The notes: generated by a model not told the origin, from the letters alone. A stretch of DNA of 64,000 nucleotides from Gigaspora margarita (GCA_009809945.1 WTPW01000992.1:1-64000), one strand, 5' to 3'; positions 1-11,620 are shown, numbered from the stretch's first letter. Translations and numbers: made by a program.

Positions 1-2399
1 ATGTTATATAACTGATATTGAGTTTAATAAGTGCATACTACATATTGTTTTTAAAATTAATCTGCATAATGCACATATTTAGAAATTTTTGTATTNATAA
101 AAATAAGATTTATACAGTACCAAACAGTAAAAACTATCCATTTTTTTGGCATTGTTTAAAGTCTAATAACTTTACAAGTAATTATTTTAAAAATCCCTTT
201 TCCAAATTTTTTATTAATAACCTAAACTACAAATCTGTAAGACAGATTTTTGATATCTTGCTTTTTAAAGAAGTGATAAGGTTTAAAGATCAGCAACTTT
301 AATAGTAAAGCAGAAATTTGGTGCAGAACAATCAACCATCAGATTGATGCTAATTGTGTGCTCATGATTTAATTGTTTAATATTTATTATTAAAAATCCA
401 AAATTTGGCACTTATTATATAAAAAAAATTATTTTTATATTTTTAACCAATTAAAATTTTGTAAACAACAATTAGCCAATCAGAATCGTTATAAAATTCT
501 CAAATTTGACACTCTAAAAAAATAGAGAGTTTTTGCTGTCCGGTACTGTATACAAAATAAGCATAGCACATATTAATTTTTACTGAATATAAGCACTTAG
601 CTTTATTATATAATAATAATTTGGCAATTTTTTGTAGCACTTTTTTATATATTTACTTTTTATAAAAATAATTACCATACCCTATTCTGTAATTTTTGCA
701 ATTATTTAGAATTTTTTATAATTTCTTTTTAATTTTTGCTTTTAACTACTATATCTAGTAATACACAATAAATATTATAGATTTATTAAATATTATTAAC
801 AATTTCAAACCTTGTTCTACAAGTTATAAAAAATAATAACTTACAATGCAACTTTTAATATCTTACTATTTATAAATTTAATATTAGGTATAAATAACCC
901 AACAAAATAAACAAAAATCAATAATCTAGCTTTATTTTAAAATAACTAAAATTAATACTATAATATTTTTTAATATTCATGTTCTCTCTTCTCTGTTAAA
1001 AATTGTAACAACTATTATCTAAAAATAATACAGATTAATAAATAAATCTACACAACTATTCTTATAAAAAATGCCTAATTTATATTTTGATATTCTATTT
1101 ATTTTACTTGTAAAGATCTAATAGTTCCAAATAATAAGTAGTAATCTTTAATAAAAATAATCTAAAAAAAAAATTCAAGCAGTCAATAAAATAATGATGT
1201 ACAATTTTGATAAATTTATAGTTCTAGTAAAGATAAAATTTGGAACCAGATTTATTTTTCAATCTAATCTCTAGATAAATATATACTTACAAAGATGCAA
1301 TCCCAAAACTAAATCTGCATAAAAAATAATAAATAAATGAGACTAATATATTATTTAGAACAACATTTTGATAAAAAACAAAGTCAAAACAATATTAAAG
1401 CTTATCTTACATTAATGTTACTTCAAAAAGCAGTATCTCAAGAAATAAAAAATTAGAGAACTTTGAATTTGCAAAACAAAATGTACATTAGAATTAGTCT
1501 ATAATATATGGTATTATAAATTAAATTTGATAAGCAATGATCTGATATTATTAATTTAGTACAAAATGTANATTTATTCAAAATCAATTAGTATTAATAT
1601 AAATNCATAANTATTTATCCAGTATTATAAATTTTCTGGTATGTATATACATACTTAATTAGAGCATACAATATCATTCAACTTACAATCATAGTACANA
1701 TCATATAATGATGACTACTAATCAAGATTCTCTATAGAATACTATAAACTGATAATATTTTAATAGTAAAAACATACAAGGTTCAAACCGTAATAGCTTC
1801 TTAACTATCAAACTCTTAAAAATAAAAAATTTATCTGTTGAATTAATTATACCATATTTGATAAAGTAATAATACTCTTTTTTTATGTTTATTGTCTAAA
1901 TTATAGCAATGAACTCAATAACTAATTCTTCTTTTAATTAATAGTTAGTAAAAATTTCAGAAATGTAACTATAGCATATTGTNTTACAATATACACATAA
2001 AAAATTCAAAANTANATTTAGATATTTTATTAAAAATACATTAAAATCAAGAATTTATTATGACTTTTATTCTTNTGTTACACTCCATGCAATAAATATA
2101 AAAAAGAGTGTTAATACTTTAAAGAGCATGTTATAAAAAACTCGGCAAAAAAAATTTATTTGTGCAAATTGCTAGTTCAAGAATTATTACAGATTGAGCT
2201 TTATATATTTTTACTATTAAAATATTATCAATCTATAGCACTCTATAAAGAACATCAATTATTGATTGTCCTCTATTATGTTTGTAATTAGATTAATGTA
2301 CACCACAATAAGTAATTTATCAGTACACTACAATACTCATACCACACTCATCTTTAGCTCCCTTTAAGCAACTCATGCGCCTAGTTGTATTAACATTTA
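1..2399. other. AT-rich region, no gene seen
   Basis: Very AT-rich sequence with scattered single N positions. Short frames on both strands are low-complexity and none resembles a known protein. No tandem array or clear terminal inverted repeat was seen. The right edge is sharp because the long repeat that begins at 2400 has an unrelated left flank at its other copy (59514). Confidence 0.6.
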
Positions 2400-3942
2400 T
2401 TTTTGGTAATTGATTTTCTTTGACTTAACTTTTTTTGGAAATTTTGGGTTTTGTAGTCTATACTCTATTATTGCGCATGCGTAAGAGCAGTGCATGCGAA
2501 GCGTTGCGCAAGCTTAAGCGCTCTTAAAATTTTTCGCTTATCGATATTGTTTGTATATACAGAACAAGTCATGCGCATGCCCATGCGCTGGGAGTTTTTA
2601 ATTTAGCGTTGCTACTGTTATCTTATCTAATTTTGTATTTGGTTATAGCACGGCAATTATCTTTGTTGTGTTGCTTGTAGTAGGTTTAATGATTTAAGGG
2701 AAACATTAAGTTTTGCTTTAATTTGCATCTATGTGAATAGAATAAGATGGTTGGTAATTTCGGAACTATGGATATTTTCTCGTATTTTTTTGATTAGAAA
2801 TTTCAAAGGTTTTGTCTTATCTATTTTTAATTTGATTTTTTTTTGCTTTTTTTTGTAATTACAGTATGTGAATGTTATATGTTATATTTGTAGTAGATAT
2901 TTATTTATTTAAATCATGTTAAAAAAGACCAATTCGGGTGAATTAATTAAAGTGAATGCTTATGTTGTGTTGAGGTTTAACTTAAATAATTACATATATT
3001 TGTTTGATTGGTATTTGTTTGAATTGGTATTACTGATAATGTTTATTGTAATGTGTTGAGAGAAATTTATTTAAAAAACTTGCTATTGTGGGAATACATA
3101 GTACGTAGTTAAAGTTATGTTAGTATTGGTTTATTATAATGCTNTTATGAGTAGGNGTTAAAATTTANTACAGAATCTGTTAGTTGTTCTGTATATGTAA
3201 TATAATATGTAATTGATGTTGAATCGGTTAGTTTAATTTTATTATGGGTTATTACAAAAATTTTGCTATATAATTATTCTATAATACGACATTCGGTGAT
3301 CAAGGTTGAGATAACTTATCTTAAATCTAATTATAATTATACTATGAGTTACTGTGATTATTTCTGCGTAATTTATTTGTATCTTATTAACCTCAATAAA
3401 AGTCTATAATTGGATAAATAGTTGCTTCTTTGAATCGTTAGTGTAATTTTTATGTTGTTGCTGATTTTTTTTGTTTTCTTTTTTTTTTCTTCTTCTTTGT
3501 AATTAGTTCTATTCTTTTTATGGTTTGTATAATAGATTTTGTCATTAATAGGAGTGGAGTTGAGTTAACATTGCTGATACGAATTGTGACAGGATTTTGT
3601 TGGTTTGAGCGATTTGAGCATAACAATTAGATGGGTATTTAGGCTTTTTTGTGATTTTAAAACTTTTTGGGTAACAATTGTTGGGTCAATCTGCGTTAAT
3701 ATGTGTTGTTATATGATTAATACAATTAAGCCTATTTTAAATCAAACCGATAAGGAAAAGAATTGTACTGACAATCGCTGTACCTATCAAGTAAATAAGG
3801 TTTAATCAGAGTTATGGTGAAACTTAAAAAGATCCCTTTTAATTATTCATGCTAATCTTGTTGAAACGAATTGTGATGATTTTTTGCTGATTTAAATGAT
3901 TCAATAAGACAGGTATTTGATTGCGTTCGTGATTTCAAGGTA

Positions 3943-4205
3943 CCGTAGTGCACTGACCAAAGTACCCCTTTTTCAATACCCCCAATTGCAAAGTACCCAG
4001 TGCAAAATCACGAAACCTCTATTAATTAAATATAGGTGTTTTTAAATTTTTAGAGTGCTCATTGTAAATGCAAAATATGTATATGCTTAAAATTTTTTTT
4101 TCTTGCGACACTGACCTGCTGCTGTATAATATACCCGGGTCTTTTATAAGTTTTTTTTATGGGTAGATTGCATTGTACCTGGGTACTTTAGTCAGTGCAC
4201 TACGG
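3943..4205. mobile_element. Mariner-like MITE, TA target duplication
   Basis: A 263-bp insertion bounded by 25-bp TIRs with one mismatch (left end CCGTAGTGCACTGACCAAAG, right end its inverse). It is flanked by TA on both sides. Copy B at about 61050 reads straight through as AAGGTAAATTT, which is the empty site. TA duplication and short length suggest a Tc1/mariner-mobilised miniature element. The region 22963-23110 shares the CAAAGTACCC end motif and may be a relative. Confidence 0.85.
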
Positions 4206-4369
4206 TAAATTGGAGTTTGTTAATGATTGTTAAGTATCTCATGTTTATCGGCGTTATATATGTTGATAGATAGTTAGTATAATAACTGAGGTTATTTTAG
4301 ATCGTACTGATACGGAAATGATTTGCTCTTACATTCGTTGCATATTATTAATTAAGTAAATAAAAATCA

Positions 4370-5380
4370 ATGAAACGCACATATATTATTTTTTTTTTAA
4401 ATAACCTATTCTAGTTCCAAAAATATTTTCATGAAAACGATTCAATTTTTTTTAAAATTTTGGACATCGCATAAATCGGGTCGTGGTTAGGATTTCATCT
4501 TTTTTTCGAGAGTACAAATTACATTTATTATATACATACATGGTACAAAAATTTTGAAATAAAAATTGCAATTATACCCATATATAAATAAGTATTTATC
4601 GTTTTGAAAAGTCATGAAAACGTATAAGTTATCTATGTTTTCAATTAGCTATTCTAATTGTCTAATATATTTTTCATTAAACGATTCGATTTTTTCCTAA
4701 AATGATTTTTGAATACAAAAAATATTAGCATATACGCGCATAATAGGACAACTCTTGTAAAAAATTTTAATTTAGCTTGCGCGAATAAATTCGTTATCAA
4801 ATGTTAATGTTCATCCGGTTTGATAAAGACTCCACTTTATTACGAGAATTACGAGGATATAGATGCAAATAGTACATTAGTATTTATTGTTTCAAAAGGA
4901 TAGAAATGCGCATATCTTATTATAATTGCTATAAACATTTTCATTGAATGATTCAATGTTTTTTTTCTAAAAAATTTTCTTTTGGTTATTGCACGTATTC
5001 ATTGNTCTCAACTAAGTTTTTGTTTATCCCGATAGTACGAATAATATAACATATACGAACATGGTACAAAAATTTTGGAGAAAAACTATCTTTTCACTTT
5101 GTATGCAGTATTTATTATTTCGAAAAAATGATGAAAGGTGCATATGTTATTTTTTTCATTATATATTCCAACTGGTAAAACCTCTCTCATCAAAACGATT
5201 CAACTTTTTTTAGATAATTTTTTCTAGCTTTCACGTGCATTAATTGAGTTTCGACTAAGATTTGCTCTATCTATGAGAGTACAAATAATATTAGCATATA
5301 CGTGCATCTTAAGAAAATTTTTGGTCAAAAAATTATAATTATACTTGCATGAAAAACTTATGAACATGATAAAGTTAATA
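4370..5380 (+). repeat. Four degenerate ~250-bp tandem units
   Basis: The landmark AAACGATTCAATTTTTT, with small changes, recurs near 4433, 4680, 4950 and 5196 (spacing about 247, 270 and 246). Each time it is followed by an (A/G)AGTACAAAT-like block and a ATACATGGTACAAAAATTTTG-like block. The same four units recur in copy B near 61270, 61506, 62035 and 62273, so the array predates the duplication of the host element. Confidence 0.65.
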
Positions 5381-5780
5381 TGATTTGAACAAAGTACTCT
5401 GACGTTATTTAAAGATTACGCATTACTTCTTTATTCGGTAATTTCATAATCCAAATTTTAAAAATATGTTGACATTAACCAAATATAAGCACACATGAAT
5501 GGATTACATTTTAGTACCATACCTTAATTATCTTTTTGAATGAACAAAATCTAAAAATCGATTTTTACCCAATATGGTTAGGTGATTGCTTTATGTTTCT
5601 ATGAGTATTTTATTCATGCGATTTTAGTATCACAAGTTTACCTTTTTAATCATTTATAATATATACAATCGTCCTCCGTTAAGCGAAAAACTTGAGCGCA
5701 CTTTCTCTAGCACTAGAGCTTGCGCTGCGCAATGCACTGCTCTTGATCAAGCACGAGAAAGAGATAAAGACACCCACAAT

Positions 5781-6234
5781 TAGGGATGGGTACGGCTACG
5801 GTTATAGCCATTTGTGACCGGCTATAGCCGTAACCGATTCTAGTCGGTCAGAGGGGCTTAGTTGACCGACTACCAATGCCAGTCGACATGGAACAGCCCA
5901 ATAAGCGGAAGATCCCGTAAATACTATACGTGATCGACTGTACACAAAATATGATTCTTTGTGTAACTGTAAATTTGTCGATCCTTATTTTTGTGCTTTA
6001 ATCTCAATTATCTCAAGAACCAATGAGCCAATTTTGATGGTCTAACCGCCATTGGAATAAGAAAGATTGGCTCTACAACTTTGGTTAAAGAATCAAAGAA
6101 CCTTTGCATAATAAAATAATTGATCGACTATAGTCAGCTATTAGCCGATATGACTGACCGCACTTAGCTGGTTATATGCCTATAGTCGATAATAACTGAC
6201 CAAAACTAACCGTAACCGACCGAACCCATCCCTA
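5781..6234. mobile_element. hAT-like MITE, TAGGGATGGGT ends
   Basis: The element starts TAGGGATGGGTACGG and ends ACCCATCCCTA. The flanking octamers are CCCACAAT (left) and TCCACAAT (right, found after removing the second element lodged at its right end), 7 of 8 identical, as expected for an 8-bp hAT duplication. Copy B has the unoccupied sequence at about 63064-63072. The interior is rich in CTATAG/CGACTA motifs and carries the shared ~85-nt core at 6001-6093. Confidence 0.8.
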
Positions 6235-6726
6235 CCCTGTAAGAAATGTGGACCGGGGTGTGGCACGCATTGGTGTCGGGAATGTTCAGAATAGCACGTC
6301 CATGGTGGCACGCTCATGCACAATATATGTAATGGCACATCTCAAAGTGACACGCATATGCACGTTTTTCATGCTGGGAATGACACGTATTAGCACGTGT
6401 GTAGTGTTGGCACGTATTCGAAATGACATGTATAGAACTGTTTCACGTAATAGCACGTATTTTGTAATAGCACGTAAAGTGGCACAAAACCTGGTACAAT
6501 TACAGTCCAAAATGCATGTGCAAACGGCCCAAAACGTTCTTAAAATCCGTGCCAAAATCCGTGGATTTTAGATTAGTAAAGTGCTGCAAAACCTGGTCCA
6601 ATTACGGTCTGAAATGCACGGGCAAACGGTCCCACATACATATAAATCTGGTCCTCAATCTGTGCCACAAGCTCATGCGCATTAACATGGATGTCCGTGC
6701 CTATCCGGTACAATTTTCTTACAGGG
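6235..6726. mobile_element. MITE nested at the hAT element end, CTA duplication
   Basis: The ends are CCCTGTAAGAAA and TTTCTTACAGGG, with inner TIR similarity continuing through CCGG. A 3-bp direct repeat CTA flanks it, the left one being the last bases of the hAT element, so this insertion landed precisely at that element's right terminus. The TSD length suggests a PIF/Harbinger or CACTA type, unproven. The interior is GC-richer than its surroundings and packed with GGCACG(T/C)AT-like repeats (6262-6490). Open frames on both strands here (6248-6571, 6286-6555) are repeat translations, not genes. Confidence 0.75.
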
Positions 6727-6977
6727 CTATCCACAATCTGTTAAAATTCGTGAAACCAAAGACTACTAAAAAAGCCATTTTAAAGAAAATCAATTGCCAA
6801 AAAAATATTGTCAATCCAACCAAAATTCCCCAAATAGCAATTACAAAGTAACAACAAGCACTAACAATTATTTCTAAGCGTTAATAAATTGCAAATGACA
6901 ATTAAAAAGGAAGCCCAATTTTTCTAAAATGCACAAATAAAATAATGCATATCTTAATTACTAAATATAAGACAATT

Positions 6978-7165
6978 TTTTTTTTTTATTCGGCAGTCTT
7001 GCCCATACTTTATTAGGTTTAATAATATAATTTAGAATATTAATTCCGCAAGGAGCTATTCTCCCTGGTACCTAAGTTACAAGTATTGGCTCACCCGGTT
7101 GTTCAAAGAATACCTATGTGCGACCTGCTATAGTAAGATTTACCTCCATACTGACTTATCCTGCA
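6978..7165 (-). mobile_element. SINE-like retroposon with 18-bp target duplication
   Basis: An insertion of about 188 bp flanked by perfect 18-bp direct repeats ACTAAATATAAGACAATT (6960-6977 and 7166-7183). Read on the minus strand it ends in a poly-A tail (poly-T at 6978 on the plus strand). Copy B has a single copy of the target at about 63284-63301. Long TSD plus A-tail indicates LINE-type retroposition. The 5' part on the minus strand has TAAGTCAGTATGG and AGGTCGCACAT, loosely like A and B boxes of a tRNA promoter, so a tRNA-derived SINE is likely but not proven. Confidence 0.8.
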
Positions 7166-7507
7166 ACTAAATATAAGACAATTACCTAACCTTAATTGGT
7201 AAAAAAAATATAAAATCTTTGCAAATAAATCTTAAAACACAAATGTCACTCTGTTCTACTGGCCAAATATTCTAACGTGGTCACACCAAAATAAGGCTTA
7301 TATCAGAGTGCAGATGTCCATCTATTCCACTGGCTAATCAAGTGGTCATACCAAAATAAGGCTTATATCAATGTTTTTTTTAACGTCTTAATCAACTCTC
7401 TTAAAATCATGAAACATGAATTTTCCAAATTTGCTTCTGTAATTTGATAACCAAATAAATACAAACTATTTTGAGCGAAAAAATAGCTAAAAAAAAAAGT
7501 CAATTAA

Positions 7508-7702
7508 ATGTTTCACAAATTGAAAAGTGGTTTGTATAATAGTCTCAGGTTTAAAAACAAGTGCAAGAGCAAGAACAAATGCAAACGCAAGTGCAATAAC
7601 AAGAACAATTGTTTCACAGTAGATAAAAAAAAATACCATATATATATATATATCTATATATATCTATATATTAAAGTAGTATCGTGTGCCAAGCACCATT
7701 AA
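7508..7702 (+). CDS. Possible Lys/Cys-rich micro-ORF (conserved in copy B)
   Basis: A 64-codon frame with a true ATG. About 45 codons remain in frame in the homologous segment at 63627-63830 despite many substitutions. The middle reads as repeated Lys/Asn/Cys (…NKCKSKNKC…CNNKNNC) encoded by a hexamer-like repeat AAGTGC/AAGAAC. The C-terminal part is a TA microsatellite (7638-7673) and is not conserved. It is most likely a translated simple repeat in a duplicated noncoding segment. A small cysteine-rich peptide is a remote alternative. Confidence 0.12.
   Translation: MFHKLKSGLYNSLRFKNKCKSKNKCKRKCNNKNNCFTVDKKKYHIYIYIYIYLYIKVVSCAKHH
7638..7673. repeat. TA-rich microsatellite
   Basis: ATATAT tracts interrupted by C at regular intervals. 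Mostly absent from the homologous position in copy B, so it expanded or contracted after duplication. Confidence 0.8.
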
Positions 7703-8164
7703 TAGTTACTTTTGATGCTATAACACTTAGAGCAGCATTAAATAAATATAATATAAATGTACCGGTACATGCGTACGTACCAATGAGAAATTGCCAAAAA
7801 ATTTGAGCATATGAATTAAGGTGGCTTGAATATATCTTAAAATCACATGATTCTGAGCCTTAAATAAATATTTATTCCCTGATTCTATACTATTTCTTCT
7901 CCAGATTTCAGATTCGGGCTGATCCAGAATTTTCATAATTCTTTTTGATTATATATCTTTTTTTTTACTTTTTTAAAAATATACTAATTTTTAAACTATT
8001 TAAACTATTAGTTATAAACAAAGAATAAAAGTCGTTGGATAAAAAAAAAAGAGAAAAAAAGCGAAAGAGGGTTGTAATTTGTAGTAAGCTAAGCTTTATG
8101 AAATATGCAGCTTTATTTTGAAGAAATAGTATCTTTATACTATTTATTAAAGAAGCATCAAGTG

Positions 8165-9235
8165 CCAAGTAACAGAATTTTTAAGTAATATAGAAATCAC
8201 AATAATTCAATGCAAACCAACTCAATCTTAACCAAACACTATAGTCACTGGAGTAGTAAGGTTGTAATGGAATTGTTTATCGTAAATAATAATAAAAATT
8301 ACAATAATTTCAATAAACTAGCTTAACTATACAGAAATATGATAATTCTATTGCAAACTACTTAATCACATACTGCAGTTACTAAAATAGCAAGTTTTGG
8401 AACAGAATTTTTTACACATAATAAAAATCCTAATAATTCTTATGCAAATTATCTATACTGTGCTACTTGAATAATGAGTAAAATTTTGTAACAATTTTTT
8501 ATAATAGTATTACAATAATTTCAATACAAATCAACTCAGCTTATACTACATAGAAAATGCAATAATTCTAATGCAAGCTAACTCAAGTTATATAACAGTA
8601 TTTTTTACTATAACTCAGTAGAAATTGCAATAATTCCAATAAAAACTATGTATTAATGGAATAGTAATTTTATAACAATTTTGCAATAACTCACAATAAA
8701 TGTTATGATAATTTCAAAGCAAACTAAACTTTAACTATATACCATGGTCATCAAAATAGCAAGTAAGTTCTATAACAAAACTTTAATACCACTATATAAT
8801 AGAATCACAATAATTCTAATACAAACTAACTCAGCTTAATTACAAACTTGGCTACAAGAATAGAAAGTAAGTTTTGTAATTGAATTTTTTTACAGTACTT
8901 GCTACAGAAATTACAATAATTCTAATACAAATTAATTTACATTAACTATGATAATTCAAAACAAAATAAACTGCATACTTTGGTCAAAAGAATAGTGAGT
9001 TCTGTAATAAATTGTTCTATAATTGAAATAATGACAAACTAACTTGATTTCAAGTGCATATTTCTATAATAGTAAGTTCTGTAATTTTTTTTACAGTAAC
9101 TTAATAACTTATAATAACAATGATAATTCATTATAAATTAACTCAACCTTATTACTATATGCTGCATTATTGAGTAAGTTATATAATAAAATTGTTTACA
9201 GTATCTTATAGAATTATGGTATAATTTTCTAAAAG
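8165..9235 (-). repeat. Degenerate ~100-bp satellite-like array
   Basis: About twelve diverged copies of a unit with the landmark CAATAATTCTAATGCAAACTAACTCA followed at a distance by TAGTAAGTT(C/T)TGTAACA and TTACAGTAACTCA. Landmarks fall near 8199, 8306, 8339, 8430, 8513, 8561, 8627, 8707, 8809, 8912, 8950 and 9122. The same unit occurs in the opposite orientation at 37960-40440, and as single or partial copies near 41610-41790, 49575-49710 and 50030-50085. No coding potential. Confidence 0.75.
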
Positions 9236-9560
9236 TTAGTTCCTAGCTGTCTCATTTTTCTGATACTTTGTCCCTGACAGAATGTTTAGTCTATAGCATT
9301 TTTTGTTGACAAAATATTTTCTCAACCTGTCATGCTCTCTACAGCTTCTTTTACTAACATTTCACATTTTGACAAAACAATTCTCTGACATGATATATTT
9401 CTATTTTGACTTTTTTTTAACACTAAGTTTTATTGAATGCAATTATTCTGATAACCTATTTTACCAATAGCTTTTTGTTTGCTTTTTATTTAATTTTTAT
9501 TGCATGAATTCAATATGACAAGATAAGCTACATATTTAATTTTTCATTCATATTATAGTC

Positions 9561-10097
9561 TAATAAATATTAATTCGTGATTCGTGAGAGATGTACAGAA
9601 TTTCTATATATAGAAATGGGGATATTAAATAATAAAAACAATTAATACATATAATCTGGAAGCTGAATTAAAATTTCACAATTCCTGTTAAGCCAACATC
9701 TTTTGTATTGCTAACCAAATTGTAGAGACAAGTTTTCTCTTTCTAAAAGTGGTAAAATCATCAAAATTGGCCTAATATATCAAGAGGTATTCTTATTTTT
9801 GCCTTTGTGGCTATATGAAATTTCTTTGCAGATCTGCAAAGAAATTTCATATGATCATAACTGATATATTAGGCCAATTTTGATGATTTTACCACTATTA
9901 GAAAGAGAAAACTTGCCTCTACAGTTTGGTTAGCAATACAAAAGATGTTAACTTGATAGGAATTAAGAAATTTTAATTCCGGCTCTAGATTATAGGTATT
10001 AATTGTTTTTATAATATTTAATATCCACTCATATATATATAGTATTACTATAGTAATTCTTTCCATCTCTCGCGAATACTAATTAACTTATTTATTT
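9561..10097. mobile_element. Large foldback with ~265-bp arms
   Basis: A near-complete palindrome centred at 9832/9833 (TTTGCAGATCTGCAAA) with almost no loop. The arms match from about 9561-9832 and 9833-10097, for example CTAACCAAATTGTAGAGACAAG against its inverse in the right arm. The arms have diverged by substitutions and small indels, so this is not a recent artefact. It abuts the truncated helicase at 10119. It is probably a foldback-type MITE, superfamily unknown. Confidence 0.85.
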
Positions 10098-10118
10098 AAT
10101 TTTTTTGTATTAAATAGG

Positions 10119-11334
10119 TTGTGCATCCAATTTATCTTACATCAGATTGAATCTGCAATTTATTTAGTAGCACTTGCAACAGCCTTATCTGGTATTGCTA
10201 TATTTTTTATCTCTGGAGAGCAAGCTGCACTCTCTAGGTTCAAAATTTCTCTAGATATTAAATCTGATTCAACAAGTTCAATTAGCAAGCAAAGTCATTT
10301 GGCAAATTACTGAAACTGGCTAAATTAATTATTTGTCAAAATTTTGATAATGAATCATTATTCAATAGATGCTTTTGATTAATCTTTAAGAGATATAATA
10401 GAATGTAATTTTCTATTTGGTGAAAAAATTTTTGTATTTGGTAGAGATTTTCATCAAATCCTACTAGTAATACCTAGAGAAAGTCTTGCACAAATAGTAA
10501 ATGATATATTAAATTTTTATCTTTGCAGTCTATAATGCAAGTTTTCATCTTCATCAAAATATGCATATTGAAAATAATTTTGAAACTGTTAACTTCAAAA
10601 ATTTTCTATTAAGAATCGAAAAAAGAACAGACAAACTATAAATAATGATATGATTTCAATTCCAAATCATATAATAATTAACTGGCATGATGAAAATACT
10701 TTACATATACTTATAGAAAAAATCTATTCTCTCCTTTTAACACCTTTATTAGATAATTTTTATTTTAATGATAGAGCTATATTAACTAACTACCAAAAAT
10801 GAATATATAGATTATAATATTACATTAGACCAATTACTAGGCAATCGCATAACCTATCAAAGCTTTGACTCTGTTTCTGTTAATTATAGTAACTTTTACC
10901 AACAAGAATTTCTTAATTTTATAAATATTGCTAATATTTCTTCTCATAAATTACAATTAAAAATTAATGCATCTAATATATGCCTCTGTAACTTAGACCC
11001 ACTTAATGACTTATGTAATAGCACTAGACTAATATGTTAAGCATTGTTATTGAAGCAAAAATAGCTAAAGGAAATCATCAAAAAAAATGAATATTTCTAT
11101 CTTGAATATTTTATATAACTTTAAGCAGTGCAAAGCTTTCTTTTACACTAAAAAGAAAACAATTTCTAGTTAAACTTGCATTTGCTCTAACAATAAATAA
11201 ATCTCAAAGACAAACAAACTATTTCATATATTGGACTTTATCTGCCTGAGCATGTATTTATACATGGTCAACTTTATATTGCTTTTCATGGGCTCAATTT
11301 TATTATAATATCAAAGTATTAATAAAAAATGGCA
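10119..11334 (+). pseudogene. Pif1/Helitron-type helicase remnant
   Basis: Fragments in all three frames reproduce the C-terminal half of a Pif1-like DNA helicase of the kind carried by Helitrons. About 10185-10310 gives SGIAIFF..GEQAALSRFKI and SISKQSHLA, the segment between the Walker A region and motif II. Near 10437 comes FGRDFHQILLVIPR (motif III). At 10772 comes NDRAILT. At 11126-11218 comes FLVKLAFALTINKSQ (motif V). At 11225-11330 comes GLYLPEHVFIHGQLY (motif VI region). Numerous stops and frameshifts show it is dead. The N-terminal part, including Walker A and any Rep domain, is missing; the foldback replaces it on the left. A host Pif1 pseudogene is possible, but context favours a Helitron relic. 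Confidence 0.8.
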
Positions 11335-11620
11335 AATTCTAGGATATTTACATATGTAATGTAATATATAAAGAAGTATTGTACAATTAAAGTTTTATTA
11401 AAATTAAAATAGACTTGATATGAATATACTTATAAATTTGAATTATTATTTAATTATTATTCAAAATACAATATATTTCTATTGTATAATCAAAAAGTAA
11501 AATAAACATATAATTAAAGTAAATTAGTCTTTGTATATTGAAATTATAATTATAAATTTTTATTATAATTTATTATACAATATTTGTTGCAAAGCTTACT
11601 ATCAAAATATAAAATTATTA

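Larger units (their letters stand above)
2400..6805 (+). mobile_element. Noncoding element with ~150-bp imperfect TIRs (copy A)
   Basis: The left end (2400-2545) and the reverse complement of the right end (about 6805 back to 6727, then 5755 back to 5680 across later insertions) share in order GGTAATTGATTTTCTTT, a T-run plus GG, GTAGTCT, AAGAGCAGTGCAT, a GCGC-rich block and TTTTTCGCTTA. These are imperfect TIRs of about 150 bp. The interior lacks a transposase-like ORF and holds four degenerate ~250-bp repeats. The corresponding unit in copy B is 59514-63141. The superfamily is unknown and no target-site duplication (TSD) was identified. Confidence 0.6.
2400..7945 (+). repeat. Copy A of a ~5-kb direct repeat
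   Basis: This segment is homologous along its length, in the same orientation, to 59514-63985. Homology starts abruptly at the run TTTTTGGTAATTGATTTTC, where the left flanks of the two copies are unrelated. It continues to about 7940 here and to near the window end in copy B. Copy A carries extra insertions that copy B lacks: 3943-4205, 5781-6234, 6235-6726 and 6978-7165. Copy B has private insertions at 61575-61825 and 62312-62504. No convincing protein is encoded. It could be a large non-autonomous transposon plus shared flank, or a segmental duplication that begins at a transposon end. Confidence 0.85.

Noticed and set aside
3605..3805. A 66-residue frame with a similar partner at 60725-60916
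   Set aside because: The two copies differ by compensating one-base indels that change the reading frame internally, and the sequence matches no family. Similarity is due to the DNA duplication.
6286..6571. Overlapping open frames on both strands
   Set aside because: They come from the GGCACGTAT repeat array inside a MITE.
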